Part shown: positions 43,791 through 52,480 of the stretch, in pieces
Numbering within the stretch: the first letter of the stretch is position 1
Layout of the letters: every line of letters starts with the position of its first letter
DNA from: Thermococcus sp. JdF3
GTDB taxonomy: Archaea > Methanobacteriota_B > Thermococci > Thermococcales > Thermococcaceae
DNA length: 64,000 nucleotides
Reading direction: 5' to 3'
Assembly: GCF_012027495.1 (NCBI RefSeq)
Contig: NZ_SNUK01000005.1
Location: 1 to 64,000 of the forward strand
The notes under the pieces: model-generated
Databases searched by the model: none
What the model was told of the DNA's origin: nothing
What the model saw: the letters and a program-made list of their open reading frames with translations, nothing else
Position numbers and translations under genes: made by a program

Positions 43791-44461
43791 TTCGGGGCTC
43801 CCTCCACAATCTTTATTCCGCTCGACGTTCCAATCCTCGTCGCGCCGGCCTCCACCATGGCAACCGCCTGCTCGTAGGTCCGGATTCCGCCGGCGGCTTT
43901 AACGCCCATCTCAGACCCGACGACCTTCCTCATCAGCCTGACGTCCTCAACGGTGGCTCCACCGGTTCCAAAGCCAGTTGACGTCTTCACGAAGTCCGCT
44001 CCAGCTTCCTTCGCCAGCTCGCATGCCTTAACCTTCTCCTCCTCCGTGAGGTAGCAGGTCTCGATGATGACCTTGACCTTCGCGCCCCTCTCATGCGCGA
44101 CCCTAACGACCTCGGCTATGTCTTTCCTCACGTATTCGTAGTCCCCGTCCTTGAGGGCACCTATGTTGATGACCATGTCGAGCTCGTCGGCGCCGTCGTC
44201 GAGGGCCCTCTCCGCCTCGAAGACTTTGACCTCTGTGGGGGTGGCTCCGAGCGGGAAGCCTATTACGCTCGCGACTTTGACGTCGGCACCCTTCTCGCGG
44301 AGGTACTCCCTTGCCAGCTTAACCCTGTAGGGGTTGACGCAGACGGCGTAGAAACCGTACTCCACCGCTTCATCACAGAGCTTCCTAATGTCATCGGCGG
44401 TAGCATAGGGCTTCAGATTCGTATGGTCGATATACCCTGCAATATCGATGCGATCAGCCAT
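43787..44461 (-). CDS. deoC: Deoxyribose-phosphate aldolase
   Basis: 224 residues from the ATG at 44461, preceded by GGGTGATGGAA; the upstream in-frame extension is not coding-like. Class I aldolase: DHTNLKPYA at the start, VNPYRVKLA, the Schiff-base lysine in [10 protein letters not shown], and [12 protein letters not shown]. It cleaves 2-deoxyribose-5-phosphate to glyceraldehyde-3-phosphate and acetaldehyde. A minus-strand TATA (CTAAATACAT) lies near 44490-44502. Coupled to the shell-like protein downstream. Confidence 0.94.
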   Translation of the reverse strand: MADRIDIAGYIDHTNLKPYATADDIRKLCDEAVEYGFYAVCVNPYRVKLAREYLREKGADVKVASVIGFPLGATPTEVKVFEAERALDDGADELDMVINIGALKDGDYEYVRKDIAEVVRVAHERGAKVKVIIETCYLTEEEKVKACELAKEAGADFVKTSTGFGTGGATVEDVRLMRKVVGSEMGVKAAGGIRTYEQAVAMVEAGATRIGTSSGIKIVEGAPK

Positions 44462-44631
44462 TTCCATCACCCTGTAACTACTCCACCCCAATGTATTTAG
44501 AGCTTTTCTCCCCAAAAATGCGTAAGTCCCCGGAAAATATGCGGAATTTGTTTTGAAATTCCATCAATTTCCAGCCGCATATCCACAGAACAGAAAGAAA
44601 TACAGGTTTTTGAAGAAATTTCAAAGGGATG

Positions 44632-44949
44632 TTATCGGGCCTCCAGCCTCTCAAGCGCACGGAGAAACCTCTCCGCAACCCCCTCCTCGCCGAACACCGG
44701 TGTTTCCTTCCCATCCAAGATTCTGCAGAGGACCTCCACCGCTCTGTCCCAGCTCTCCTCAAGGCTATTTCCCCTCGGAATCGGGTTCCTGAGAACGTGC
44801 CATCTCCCCGTTGGAGGGTCGTAGAACAGCACCCTGGGGATGTAGTCCATGTCCATGAACGTGTTGTCCAGGCTGAGCTCTATTCGAAAGCCATCAACCT
44901 CGACGAAACCATCCTCGCGCAGCCGTCTCTTCCAGTCAGCGGTCGCCAT
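44632..44949 (-). CDS. Hypothetical protein, about 105 residues
   Basis: The first methionine with sensible context is at 44949 or 44955. The protein begins MATADWKRRLREDGF and has a strand-rich first half and helical second half, with no cysteine except one near residue 80. I do not recognise it. It lies between deoC and the CGP-CTERM gene and may have its own promoter. The 44462-44631 gap to deoC contains only the deoC TATA box and A/T-rich sequence. Confidence 0.6.
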   Translation of the reverse strand: MATADWKRRLREDGFVEVDGFRIELSLDNTFMDMDYIPRVLFYDPPTGRWHVLRNPIPRGNSLEESWDRAVEVLCRILDGKETPVFGEEGVAERFLRALERLEAR

Positions 44950-44986
44950 GGTCATCGGTGAAAAATGTGGAAGGGAGTTTAAAAGT

Positions 44987-46204
44987 TCATCTCCTCCGGA
45001 GGAGGGCAACCAACGACAGCCCAACGACTAAGGCAGGACCGCATATCCCACCGTTTGGTGAACTCTCCGTCGGCATGGTTGCATCTGTAGATGGAGGCTG
45101 GGTTACTGTTGGGTCAACATAGGCCGTTCCGTTCGGGAGCTCGTACACGGGAAGCCCGCGGGTGAAGCACCTGACGAGGAGGGGGTTGAGGCTCTCATCG
45201 TAGGGTATCCATGCAAAGGTGCCGTTCTCCGTTTCGTACCAGCCTATGTGGGAGTTGTGCCCCGCGTTTCCCCACTCTGCAGCCCGGAGCACGCCCTCAA
45301 CGTCCGATTCGTCCATCCGAAGGGCACCTGTCTCAATCAGCCACTCGAACTCGGCTTTTAAGGCTTTGGAGGCGTTGACCTCTGAGGGATCCAGCGACGG
45401 GGAAAGCCGGGTTACGGAGGTCTTGACCAGCGTCAGGGGGACGTCGCAGGGGATACCGAAGGCGCTGAGGAAGTCCTTGACTGCCGCGTTCACCTCGTCA
45501 TCGGACCTGTTCACCCCCTCAACCTCAAGCTCAAAGTACCCTGCCCGGATCACCCTGGACGGATTGATCCCGTGCTCCCTCAGGCAGGACTCGAAAGCAT
45601 CGTTCGGTTTCCAGGTGCAGAGGCCGTTGACGCAGCCGCAGCTCGTTAGGCCGAGGCAGGTGTACCACTCGCGATAGACGCAGGGAGTTACTATCTCCCG
45701 GGCTTCCTTCTTGGGGGCGCAGACCTCGCCGGAACAACCGCCCGTGGCGCAGTCCCCATCCGAAGTGCACTCTCCCCCAGTCACCGGCTTCAGAGTTATC
45801 GTGACGTTGTCCCTAGTGAAAGTTAGATTGTCCCTTGTTTTCCATCCATCAGCCTCCAGCTTTTCAAGTGCCTCGGTCGTTATAAGGAGTGAGGCGTTGA
45901 AGGCTGTTTTAGCCATTTCCCCCTCTCTCCACTCTGCTGGAATCTCTATCCTCAGATGGAGACCGTCGCTGGCGTTCCATAGTATAACCGCAAGCCTTTT
46001 GTCGTAGTGGGAGCGATAGAAGAAGGTACCGTTCTCGACTATCGCATTGTGAAGAGCATTGAAAGCGGGATACGGCTCGTAAATTATCCCGGGCTTGTTC
46101 AGAACGACCTCGACCGCATAGACATCGGTGGGGCTCATGCAGGCCTCGGCCAGGGGTGTTAGGGCGAACATCAAAAACACAATCAGCACCATGACCCTCT
46201 TCAT
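44987..46204 (-). CDS. CGP-CTERM surface protein with eight-cysteine cluster
   Basis: 405 residues; ATG at 46204 after GGTGGAGATC. Signal peptide to about residue 21. The central region (roughly residues 150-220) has ten cysteines in C-x5-C-x4-C-x4-C style, the eight-cysteine-cluster seen in Thermococcales surface proteins. The C-terminus is a CGP-CTERM sorting signal: Thr/Ser-Pro-rich linker, GGICGPALVVGLSLVALL, then RRR. It is expected to be processed and anchored at the cell surface. Role unknown. TATA at 46232-46244. Confidence 0.85.
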   Translation of the reverse strand: MKRVMVLIVFLMFALTPLAEACMSPTDVYAVEVVLNKPGIIYEPYPAFNALHNAIVENGTFFYRSHYDKRLAVILWNASDGLHLRIEIPAEWREGEMAKTAFNASLLITTEALEKLEADGWKTRDNLTFTRDNVTITLKPVTGGECTSDGDCATGGCSGEVCAPKKEAREIVTPCVYREWYTCLGLTSCGCVNGLCTWKPNDAFESCLREHGINPSRVIRAGYFELEVEGVNRSDDEVNAAVKDFLSAFGIPCDVPLTLVKTSVTRLSPSLDPSEVNASKALKAEFEWLIETGALRMDESDVEGVLRAAEWGNAGHNSHIGWYETENGTFAWIPYDESLNPLLVRCFTRGLPVYELPNGTAYVDPTVTQPPSTDATMPTESSPNGGICGPALVVGLSLVALLRRR

Positions 46205-46231
46205 GATCTCCACCGTAGGAAATAAGGAGAG

Positions 46232-46244
46232 GAAATATATATAC
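46232..46244 (-). promoter_or_regulatory. TATA box for CGP-CTERM gene
   Basis: GTATATATATTTC on the minus strand, 28-40 bases before the start codon. Confidence 0.6.
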
Positions 46245-46367
46245 CCCTTCCCATCGCTTCAATCCGGCTTGAACTGACCTCCTCCCGGCTAAGGGCGAGG
46301 CTTGAGAAAAGAAAAGTCAAAGGCCATCCAATTCCCAAATTTGCCATTGTATTGTTTAGGATACGGC

Positions 46368-47585
46368 CTACCGCTCATTTGGGATAGCCTCCGTGTGCCT
46401 GAGCCGTAGGGTCTCCCCGAGGGGCCCCACGATTTCACCGGCCTTCAGGAAGATTCCAGCAACCAGTAACGCTATGGCAAACACCAGTCTCGCCTCCCCA
46501 AGCCCAAGCCAATCAACGGCAAACCCGTAGATGAAGTAGAAAACGCTCATGACCAGTGCCGAGACCATGGAGTAAACGGACAGTATGGTGGCCCTCTTCT
46601 CGCTCGGAATCCTGTACTGGATCTCTATCCCAAGGTTAAAGGAGAAGGCCGTGTGAATCACCGTAACGAAAATCCCAATGGCAATAATCCAGAGCGGATT
46701 CTGGTAAACGACCGACAATGCCGTCAATACTGGAATGACAACCGGGGCAAGGGAGTAGGCCTTAACGCTCCACGAGTCCCTTAAGCGAACGCCTATGAGC
46801 CTTGGGATAATCTTCACGATGGATTCAACAATTCCAAGGAGTCCAAGGGTTCCCATTAAGGTCGTTCCAAGGCTTTTTGCGAGTATCTCACCGAGGTAGG
46901 GCTCGAAGAACTTCCGGAACTGGTTCGTGGCCATGACGACGGTTATCGAGAGAACCACCAGCCAGAAGAGCTGGGGCTGGAGGATGTCCTTGAATGAATG
47001 GAGAGTGTGTGAGAGGTATGAGCGCTCTGGTTTTTTGAATTCATATTCCGGAATCGTGTAGGCCACGATAAGGGTAGCTATTTCAAGGATTAACGTAAGA
47101 AGAAGGGGAAGCCAGAAGCCGTAGAGCTGGGCGAGGATTCCTCCGATCGCTATGGCTAGTGCCGAGAGTGGAATCGTAAGGGTTTTAATGTCCCGCATTA
47201 GGCTCCGGTATTCTCTTTCCATTCCAAGGTGTTTGAGGTTGTCAAAGAGCCACGCTTGGAGGCTTCCGCTCACGAACGTTGCGCCGAACGAAGCAACGAT
47301 GGCATAAATGAGTAACATAGGGAATCCCCTAAGGAATATCAGGAATATCATGGCCGTTATATTTATCGCAAAGCCCACCAGAACGCTGAGCTTCCTGCTC
47401 ATCTTGTCCGCGACCACACCTGTCGGGACCTCAAACAGGAAGAATCCCGCAGTCAGTATCGATGTCGCGATGCCTATCTGGGCATATGTAAGGCCCTTTG
47501 AGAGGTAGTAGACGATGAGGAGGTTCCCAATGAAGCCTGTATTCATGAAGATGTAAAGTAAGGTATAGCGCTTTACTATATCCAT
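46368..47585 (-). CDS. MFS transporter beside peptide-maturase genes
   Basis: 405 residues, 12 helices. Loop motif GVVADKMSRKLSVLVG between TM2 and TM3 is the MFS A-motif. Start at 47585 after GGTGATGGAAT. It follows a 31-codon peptide gene by about 57 bases on the same strand, and the radical SAM gene lies upstream. I infer a role as exporter of the modified peptide or as self-protection; a sugar or drug transporter unrelated to the cluster is the alternative. Confidence 0.87.
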   Translation of the reverse strand: MDIVKRYTLLYIFMNTGFIGNLLIVYYLSKGLTYAQIGIATSILTAGFFLFEVPTGVVADKMSRKLSVLVGFAINITAMIFLIFLRGFPMLLIYAIVASFGATFVSGSLQAWLFDNLKHLGMEREYRSLMRDIKTLTIPLSALAIAIGGILAQLYGFWLPLLLTLILEIATLIVAYTIPEYEFKKPERSYLSHTLHSFKDILQPQLFWLVVLSITVVMATNQFRKFFEPYLGEILAKSLGTTLMGTLGLLGIVESIVKIIPRLIGVRLRDSWSVKAYSLAPVVIPVLTALSVVYQNPLWIIAIGIFVTVIHTAFSFNLGIEIQYRIPSEKRATILSVYSMVSALVMSVFYFIYGFAVDWLGLGEARLVFAIALLVAGIFLKAGEIVGPLGETLRLRHTEAIPNER

Positions 47586-47642
47586 ATTCCATCACCTGTC
47601 TCCCGATTACAGCGCAGACAAAAATAAAAATGTTAGAAGAAT

Positions 47643-47738
47643 TCAGGTTATCTCCTTGACTTCACACCATATGTCCTTTATCGCAGGGCATGCCATCAAG
47701 GTGGCAACTTTTGGCTTTGTTTTGACTAAAGCCCTCAA
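47643..47738 (-). CDS. 31-residue two-cysteine peptide, candidate RiPP precursor
   Basis: Start is a TTG at 47738 preceded by GGAGGTGA with five-base spacing, the strongest ribosome binding site in this region. The product begins MRALVKTKPKVATLM and continues ACPAIKDIWCEVKEIT. A basic N-terminal half (leader-like) is followed by a core with Cys17 and Cys25 separated by seven residues. It lies just after the radical SAM/SPASM frame and before an MFS gene. Placement and size match precursors of thioether-crosslinked peptides. No family is recognised, so function is inference. Confidence 0.6.
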   Translation of the reverse strand: MRALVKTKPKVATLMACPAIKDIWCEVKEIT

Positions 47739-47751
47739 TTTGTCACCTCCT

Positions 47752-49218
47752 TTAAATTGTGGCCGTGATGTGTTCTGATTCTATCCTCTCAAGCTCAGGA
47801 GCCGTATTACGTTCAGGGTCAGAGCTGGGGACTGAGATTGACTTTTCCAACACCTTCTCGAACTCTTCTTCATATTCATCCCAGAGCCGGGAGTAAAGCC
47901 ATAAGCCTATTTTGAAAGATTCTCTCGAATAGTAACATTTCAGAGCAGGCGGTATGAATCACTTGCCCGTGTATATTGTGTTTTCGTAGAAGCAAAAGTC
48001 GTGGCAGTAGAGTTTTAGCCAACAGCTCTTACAGGGTTCATGGTTGAAGAAGTTGTATTTTTGGAGCTCAAAGCGTTTTAGATGCTCCCATTCGAAGTTC
48101 TCAATGTGGCTAAGCTCAAAGTTCTTCATGCTGACGAACCGATGACACGGATAAATGTTTCCGTTCACGTCAATGGCAACGCTTCCCTTTCCAGCGCCAC
48201 AATGGAAGCTACTTACTCTCCCTCTGTAAACATCCTGGATTATCTGTTTGAATTTGACGTAAACAACGGTTCCCAACTCCCCAAAGGTTTCAACTTCTTC
48301 GACGGCGATTTTCTTGAGTTGGTCCAGGTAAGTATCAATGTGCCCATTGGTTACTACGCTGTCCGAGAGGGTGGCTAATTCAACCCCGACGTTGAGGACT
48401 CCAAATTCTGTCTTGATGTGGTGGTAGATGTCATAAACTCTATTAAGCTGTTCCGGGAGAACAGTTGCTCTCACAGAAATCTTGTGGAGCTTTCCTCTTT
48501 TTTTAGCTTCTTCAACGAGGTGCTTGAGGTTTTTGGCTACAACGTTGTAGGTGGGGGAGTTGTCCGCAAAGGGTCTGTTATGGTCGTGGATTTCTTTAGG
48601 TCCATCCATGCTCACTATCACGTTGAAGGGGTGGTTTAGTACGAATTCAACCACCTCTGGGGTGAGAAGGTATCCGTTGGTTGTAACGTTGAAAAAGACG
48701 GGTTTCTTTGTTTCCCTGGCCTTCTGCTCTGCATAGAGGACGCCTTCTTTTATTGCAGGGAAGTTTAGTAGGGGTTCCCCTCCAAAGAAGACTATGCTCA
48801 CTCCATAGGGAGATTTTTCAAATAGGAAGTCTATGGCCTTTCGGATTGTCTCTTTATCCATAAGTTTTGGCTTTTCGAGGGTATAGGTTCCTTTATTTGC
48901 GTAGCAGTAAACGCAGGAGAAATTACAGGCCTGGGAAACGTTGATGCTCCCCCCAAGGAGGAAACCGTAATCTTCGTTGTATTCAAGGTTTAGGGGCGGG
49001 AGCTGGTTCAAATAGTTCTGAAGTTCCCTAAGTTTTGCTCGCTCTTCCGAGGTTAGTTTGTCCCCTTCCCCTTCTTTGATTTTCTGAAGGCCAGAGTAGG
49101 TTTCGGGCTCTACCTCCACCACGTATCCCGAGCTCTCGTGTATCACGAAAAACTTTGGAAAACCAGCTATTTCAGACTTTATACAGTTTAAATCTCTATT
49201 TGTATCACCTATATCCAT
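47752..49218 (-). pseudogene. Radical SAM/SPASM peptide maturase interrupted by in-frame TGA
   Basis: Start ATG 49218 after GAGG. N-terminal segment (FFVIHESSGYVVEVEPETY) resembles the recognition region of SCIFF-type maturases. Radical SAM motif CNFSCVYC at Cys98, Cys102, Cys105. SPASM ligands at Cys340, Cys358, Cys396, Cys399, Cys405 and Cys409. A TGA (47959-47961, codon 420) ends the first frame, yet the same frame continues open for 68 codons to a TAA at 47752. That stretch supplies the missing last ligand, Cys428, and then IGLWLYSRLWDEYEEEF, a helix typical of the family end. Without readthrough the enzyme of 419 residues lacks one auxiliary-cluster ligand. Confidence 0.8.
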
Positions 49219-49352
49219 CAATACCATCCTCAATAGGTTAAATGCATAAAATAATTTAAAAAAATTTCGACTTTTTTGTTCTGCAAAACATGGCAACAAC
49301 CTAGTTATAATAACAGCCAAAAACCCCACAACAAGCCCAGAGAGACTAAAAG

Positions 49353-49362
49353 CTTTATATGC
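49353..49362 (+). promoter_or_regulatory. TATA box for enolase gene
   Basis: CTTTATATGC, 32-41 bases before the ATG at 49394. The 49219-49352 stretch is otherwise A/T-rich promoter sequence for the divergent radical SAM gene. Confidence 0.6.
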
Positions 49363-49393
49363 TGCTTGGAGAATATCACCCGAGGTGATTGAG

Positions 49394-50686
49394 ATGGAGA
49401 ACCCCTTTGAGATAACCGGAGTCGTTGCCAGGGAGATACTCGACAGCAGGGGGAACCCGACCGCCGAGGTCGAGGTTTATACACCGATAAGCATGGGAAG
49501 AGCGGCTGTTCCGAGCGGTGCCTCAACCGGCACCCACGAGGCCCTTGAGCTCCGCGACGGCGGGAAGCGCTACCTCGGCAAGGGCGTTAGGAGGGCCGTC
49601 GAGAACGTGAACAAGATAATCGCGCCCGAGATAGTTGGTATGGACGTCACCTGGCAGAGGGACATAGACAGCCTCATGCTCGAGCTCGACGGAACGGAGA
49701 ACAAGAGCAACCTCGGCGCCAACGCGATCCTCGGCGTTTCTCTTGCCGTTGCTAAAGCAGCTGCCAACGCCCTCGGCCTTCCGCTCTACCAGTACATCGG
49801 CGGAACCAACGCCTACGTCATGCCCGTTCCGATGAGCAACGTCATCAACGGCGGCGTTCACGCCGGCAACGAGCTCGACTTCCAGGAGTTCATGATAATG
49901 CCCGTTGGGGCCGGTTCCTTCAGGGAGGGCATCATGTGGGTCAGCGAGACCTACCACGTCCTCAAGAAGGTCATAGCCGAGAAGTACGGAAAGAACGCGG
50001 TCAACGTTGGTGACGAGGGCGGCTTCGCCCCGCCGATGAAGGAAGCCACCGAGCCGCTCGAGGTTCTCATCAAGGCCATCGAAGAGGCAGGCTACAAGCC
50101 GGGCGACGAGATAGCCTTCGCCCTCGACGCGGCATCGAGCGAGTTCTTCCACCCGGACAAGGGCAAGTACGTCGTCGGCGGCAAGGAGTACGACAGGGGA
50201 GAGCTCCTCGAGCTCTACCGCGAGCTGGTCTCGAGCTACCCGATAGTCTCCATCGAGGACCCGTTCCACGAGGAGGACTGGGAGGGCTTTGCCCTGATAA
50301 CCAGGGAGCTTGGAGGCAAGATACAGATAGTCGGCGACGACCTCTTCGTCACCAACCCGAAGAGGATAAGGAAGGGCATCGAGATGGGCGCTGCCAACGC
50401 TCTGCTCCTCAAGGTGAACCAGATTGGAACGCTGAGCGAGGCCATCGATGCCGCATACACGGCTTTTAGGGCGGGCTACGGCGTCGTCGTCTCCCACCGC
50501 TCGGGTGAGACCGAGGACAGCACAATAGCGGACCTCGCGGTTGCCCTCAACGCCGGCCAGATAAAGACCGGTGCTCCAGCCAGGAGCGACAGGAACGCCA
50601 AGTACAACCAGCTGATACGCATAGAGGAAGAGCTCGAGGGAATAGCCCTCTATCCCGGCAGGAAGTTCCGCAACCCGTTCCTCTGA
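49394..50686 (+). CDS. eno: Enolase
   Basis: 430 residues; start at 49394 after GAGGTGATTGAG. Interconverts 2-phosphoglycerate and phosphoenolpyruvate. Motifs: [71 protein letters not shown] and [18 protein letters not shown], giving the Mg2+ acids and the catalytic lysine. Confidence 0.97.
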   Translation: MENPFEITGVVAREILDSRGNPTAEVEVYTPISMGRAAVPSGASTGTHEALELRDGGKRYLGKGVRRAVENVNKIIAPEIVGMDVTWQRDIDSLMLELDGTENKSNLGANAILGVSLAVAKAAANALGLPLYQYIGGTNAYVMPVPMSNVINGGVHAGNELDFQEFMIMPVGAGSFREGIMWVSETYHVLKKVIAEKYGKNAVNVGDEGGFAPPMKEATEPLEVLIKAIEEAGYKPGDEIAFALDAASSEFFHPDKGKYVVGGKEYDRGELLELYRELVSSYPIVSIEDPFHEEDWEGFALITRELGGKIQIVGDDLFVTNPKRIRKGIEMGAANALLLKVNQIGTLSEAIDAAYTAFRAGYGVVVSHRSGETEDSTIADLAVALNAGQIKTGAPARSDRNAKYNQLIRIEEELEGIALYPGRKFRNPFL

Positions 50687-50714
50687 CCCCTTTTCCTTAA
50701 TTTTGGTGGAGCAG

Positions 50715-51374
50715 ATGGTAGAGCTGGAGAAGTTCATAAAACCCCGGCCGCTACTGATTCTGGCAGAGCTGTTTCTCCTGCCCGCTGTGCTCCTGGCTTC
50801 GAAGTCCTACAACGCCTCGATAGCCTGCCTCGGGGCCTCGACTATCCTCTATTACATCGGCATGACAGAGCTTGTGAGCAGGAGGCTGGGACGGTGGGCG
50901 GTGAAGCGCTTCACCCTGGCCTATCTCCTCAGGGCCCTCTCGTGGGTTCTCATGCTCGCCTCGGCCTTCTACACCTATTCCGCCGTCATAAAGAACATCC
51001 TCCCCTTCGGCCCGCAGGAGTTCGTGATAACCTCCGTGGTGGCGCTCGTTGGGGCCGGGATAAACTACATCGCTGTCGGGATAAGGAACAGTGTCCTCTG
51101 GAAGATCAAGGGACTGAAGATGAGCCTCTGGATGTCGAGGCTTAACTCAATCGTGCTGTTCCTCATGGCGGCGGTTCCGTTTCTGCCGGCCCTCGCAAAC
51201 GCCGGGGAGGTAACATGGCTTCTGGCGATTCTGGCCATGCCCATACTGGGCTCCTTCACGGTTCTCGCGGTACTCGGAAAGCTGTTCTATCTCAGGTTCC
51301 TCCTAACCTTCGATGAAACAGAAACGTCCAGTCAGGGTTTTAAGAGGGAGGGCGGATTGCCAAAGAGAACGTGA
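50715..51374 (+). CDS. Hypothetical polytopic membrane protein
   Basis: 219 residues from the ATG at 50715 with GGTGGAGCAG upstream. Six or so helices with short loops and a basic C-terminal tail. No family recognised. It directly follows enolase and may be co-transcribed. Confidence 0.7.
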   Translation: MVELEKFIKPRPLLILAELFLLPAVLLASKSYNASIACLGASTILYYIGMTELVSRRLGRWAVKRFTLAYLLRALSWVLMLASAFYTYSAVIKNILPFGPQEFVITSVVALVGAGINYIAVGIRNSVLWKIKGLKMSLWMSRLNSIVLFLMAAVPFLPALANAGEVTWLLAILAMPILGSFTVLAVLGKLFYLRFLLTFDETETSSQGFKREGGLPKRT

Positions 51375-51393
51375 GGACCTCCGCAATCCCCGG

Positions 51394-51626
51394 AGGGGGC
51401 AAAGCCCCCTACAACCCCCCTGAGGTGATTTAAATGGCAGAACGAAAAAAACTCAAAATCTACATTCCCGGCATCAAATTCCCCTCGCAGGACCGGGGGG
51501 TTTCACCCCCCACGTCCTTGCCAACCCCCTCCCCCCGAACGTGGGGCTTCGCCCCACATAAACCGGGAAACTACGTTTCCCAGACCCTTCCTCCTCTTTT
51601 AAACACCGGAGGGGGCTTCGCCCCCT
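51394..51626. repeat. Cluster of five short perfect hairpins
   Basis: Five inverted repeats with 6-7 base stems and 3-5 base loops occur within 233 bases: 51394-51410, 51495-51511, 51541-51557, 51565-51581 and 51610-51626. Four are of the GGGGGC-TTC-GCCCCC kind. The first and last are embedded in the same longer context ending CTACAACCCCC, so they are copies of one unit. Confidence 0.75.
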
Positions 51627-51652
51627 ACAACCCCCTTTCTGAGGTGAGTTAA
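51434..51652 (+). pseudogene. Truncated duplicate of the downstream radical SAM gene start
   Basis: The first 17 codons (MAERKKLKIYIPGIKFPS) closely match the start of the radical SAM gene at 51653 (MKKLKIYIPGVKFPS), and each copy is preceded by the same hairpin and a GAGGTGA-type ribosome binding site. After that the frame runs through the hairpin cluster and encodes only low-complexity Gly/Pro/Phe sequence before a TAA next to the intact gene. I read it as a leftover from a tandem duplication. Confidence 0.65.
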
Positions 51653-52480
51653 ATGAAAAAGCTCAAAATTTACATTCCGGGCGTTAAGTTTCCCTCTATC
51701 TCGCTCACGGGCAACTACTGCGCGCTGAACTGCGCCCACTGCGGGAAGCACTACCTCGAGAGAATGAGGAAGCCGACGAGAAAAGAGCTGGTCAATTACT
51801 GCCTCGGTCTCGAGAGGGAAGGCTACACCGGCTGCCTGCTGAGCGGCGGAATGGACTCAAGGCTCAAGGTGCCTCTGGATAGGTACGCTGACGAACTGAG
51901 GGAGATAAAGAGGAGGACGAACCTAAAGCTCAACGCCCACGTCGGGTTCATAGACGAGAGCGATCTGGAGTGGGTCAGGTACGTCGATGTGGTCTCCCTC
52001 GACTTCGTGGGCGACGACGACGTCATAAGGCGCGTTTACGGGATAGACAAGACCGTTGGGGACTACCTGAGAATCCTGGACCTGCTCACGGGGGCAGGCG
52101 TCAGGGTGACGCCGCACATAACCATCGGGCTGGATTTCGGCAGAATCGGCTGGGAGTACCGGGCGATAGACCTGCTGGTGGAGTATCCCATAGACGTCCT
52201 CGTGCTGGACGTGCTCATCCCGACGAAGGGAACGGAGATGGAGAACGTTCCAAAGCCGGGCGTCGAGGAGAGCCTGAGGGTGGTTGAATACGCACGCGAG
52301 CGCTTTGACGGGGAGCTGAGCATAGGCTGTATGAGGCCCCTGGGACGGTGGAGGCTTGACTTTGACAGGGGGGCGGTTCTGGCCGGCATCGACAGGCTGA
52401 CGAACCCGCCGAGGAAAGTCATTGAGTGGGCAAAAACGGTGAGGGAGGTGGAGATAATCTACGAGTGCTGTGTGATGTGA
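51653..52480 (+). CDS. Radical SAM protein of COG1856 type, LipS-like lipoyl synthase candidate
   Basis: 275 residues. Radical SAM motif CALNCAHC (Cys-x3-Cys-x2-Cys) near residue 24, then GGMDSRLKVPL and VVSLDFVGDDDVIRRVYGID; the end has a double cysteine (YECCVM). The size and motifs match biotin-synthase-like COG1856 proteins, one of the two partners of the archaeal LipS1/LipS2 lipoyl synthase. I am not sure which partner, and no second partner lies nearby. The 5' end is duplicated upstream. Confidence 0.72.
   Translation: MKKLKIYIPGVKFPSISLTGNYCALNCAHCGKHYLERMRKPTRKELVNYCLGLEREGYTGCLLSGGMDSRLKVPLDRYADELREIKRRTNLKLNAHVGFIDESDLEWVRYVDVVSLDFVGDDDVIRRVYGIDKTVGDYLRILDLLTGAGVRVTPHITIGLDFGRIGWEYRAIDLLVEYPIDVLVLDVLIPTKGTEMENVPKPGVEESLRVVEYARERFDGELSIGCMRPLGRWRLDFDRGAVLAGIDRLTNPPRKVIEWAKTVREVEIIYECCVM

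Noticed and set aside
47959-47961. TGA in the maturase gene as a selenocysteine codon
   Set aside because: Selenocysteine machinery in archaea is known from methanogens and a few others, not Thermococcales, and family members do not have a cysteine at this position as far as I can align it. Readthrough or mutation is more likely.
51394-51626. CRISPR array
   Set aside because: The five repeats are short hairpins of different sequence with uneven spacing, not identical 24-37 base repeats with equal spacers. No cas gene is near.
51434-51652. 72-residue protein as a functional gene
   Set aside because: Only the first 17 codons resemble protein; the rest is translated hairpin sequence.
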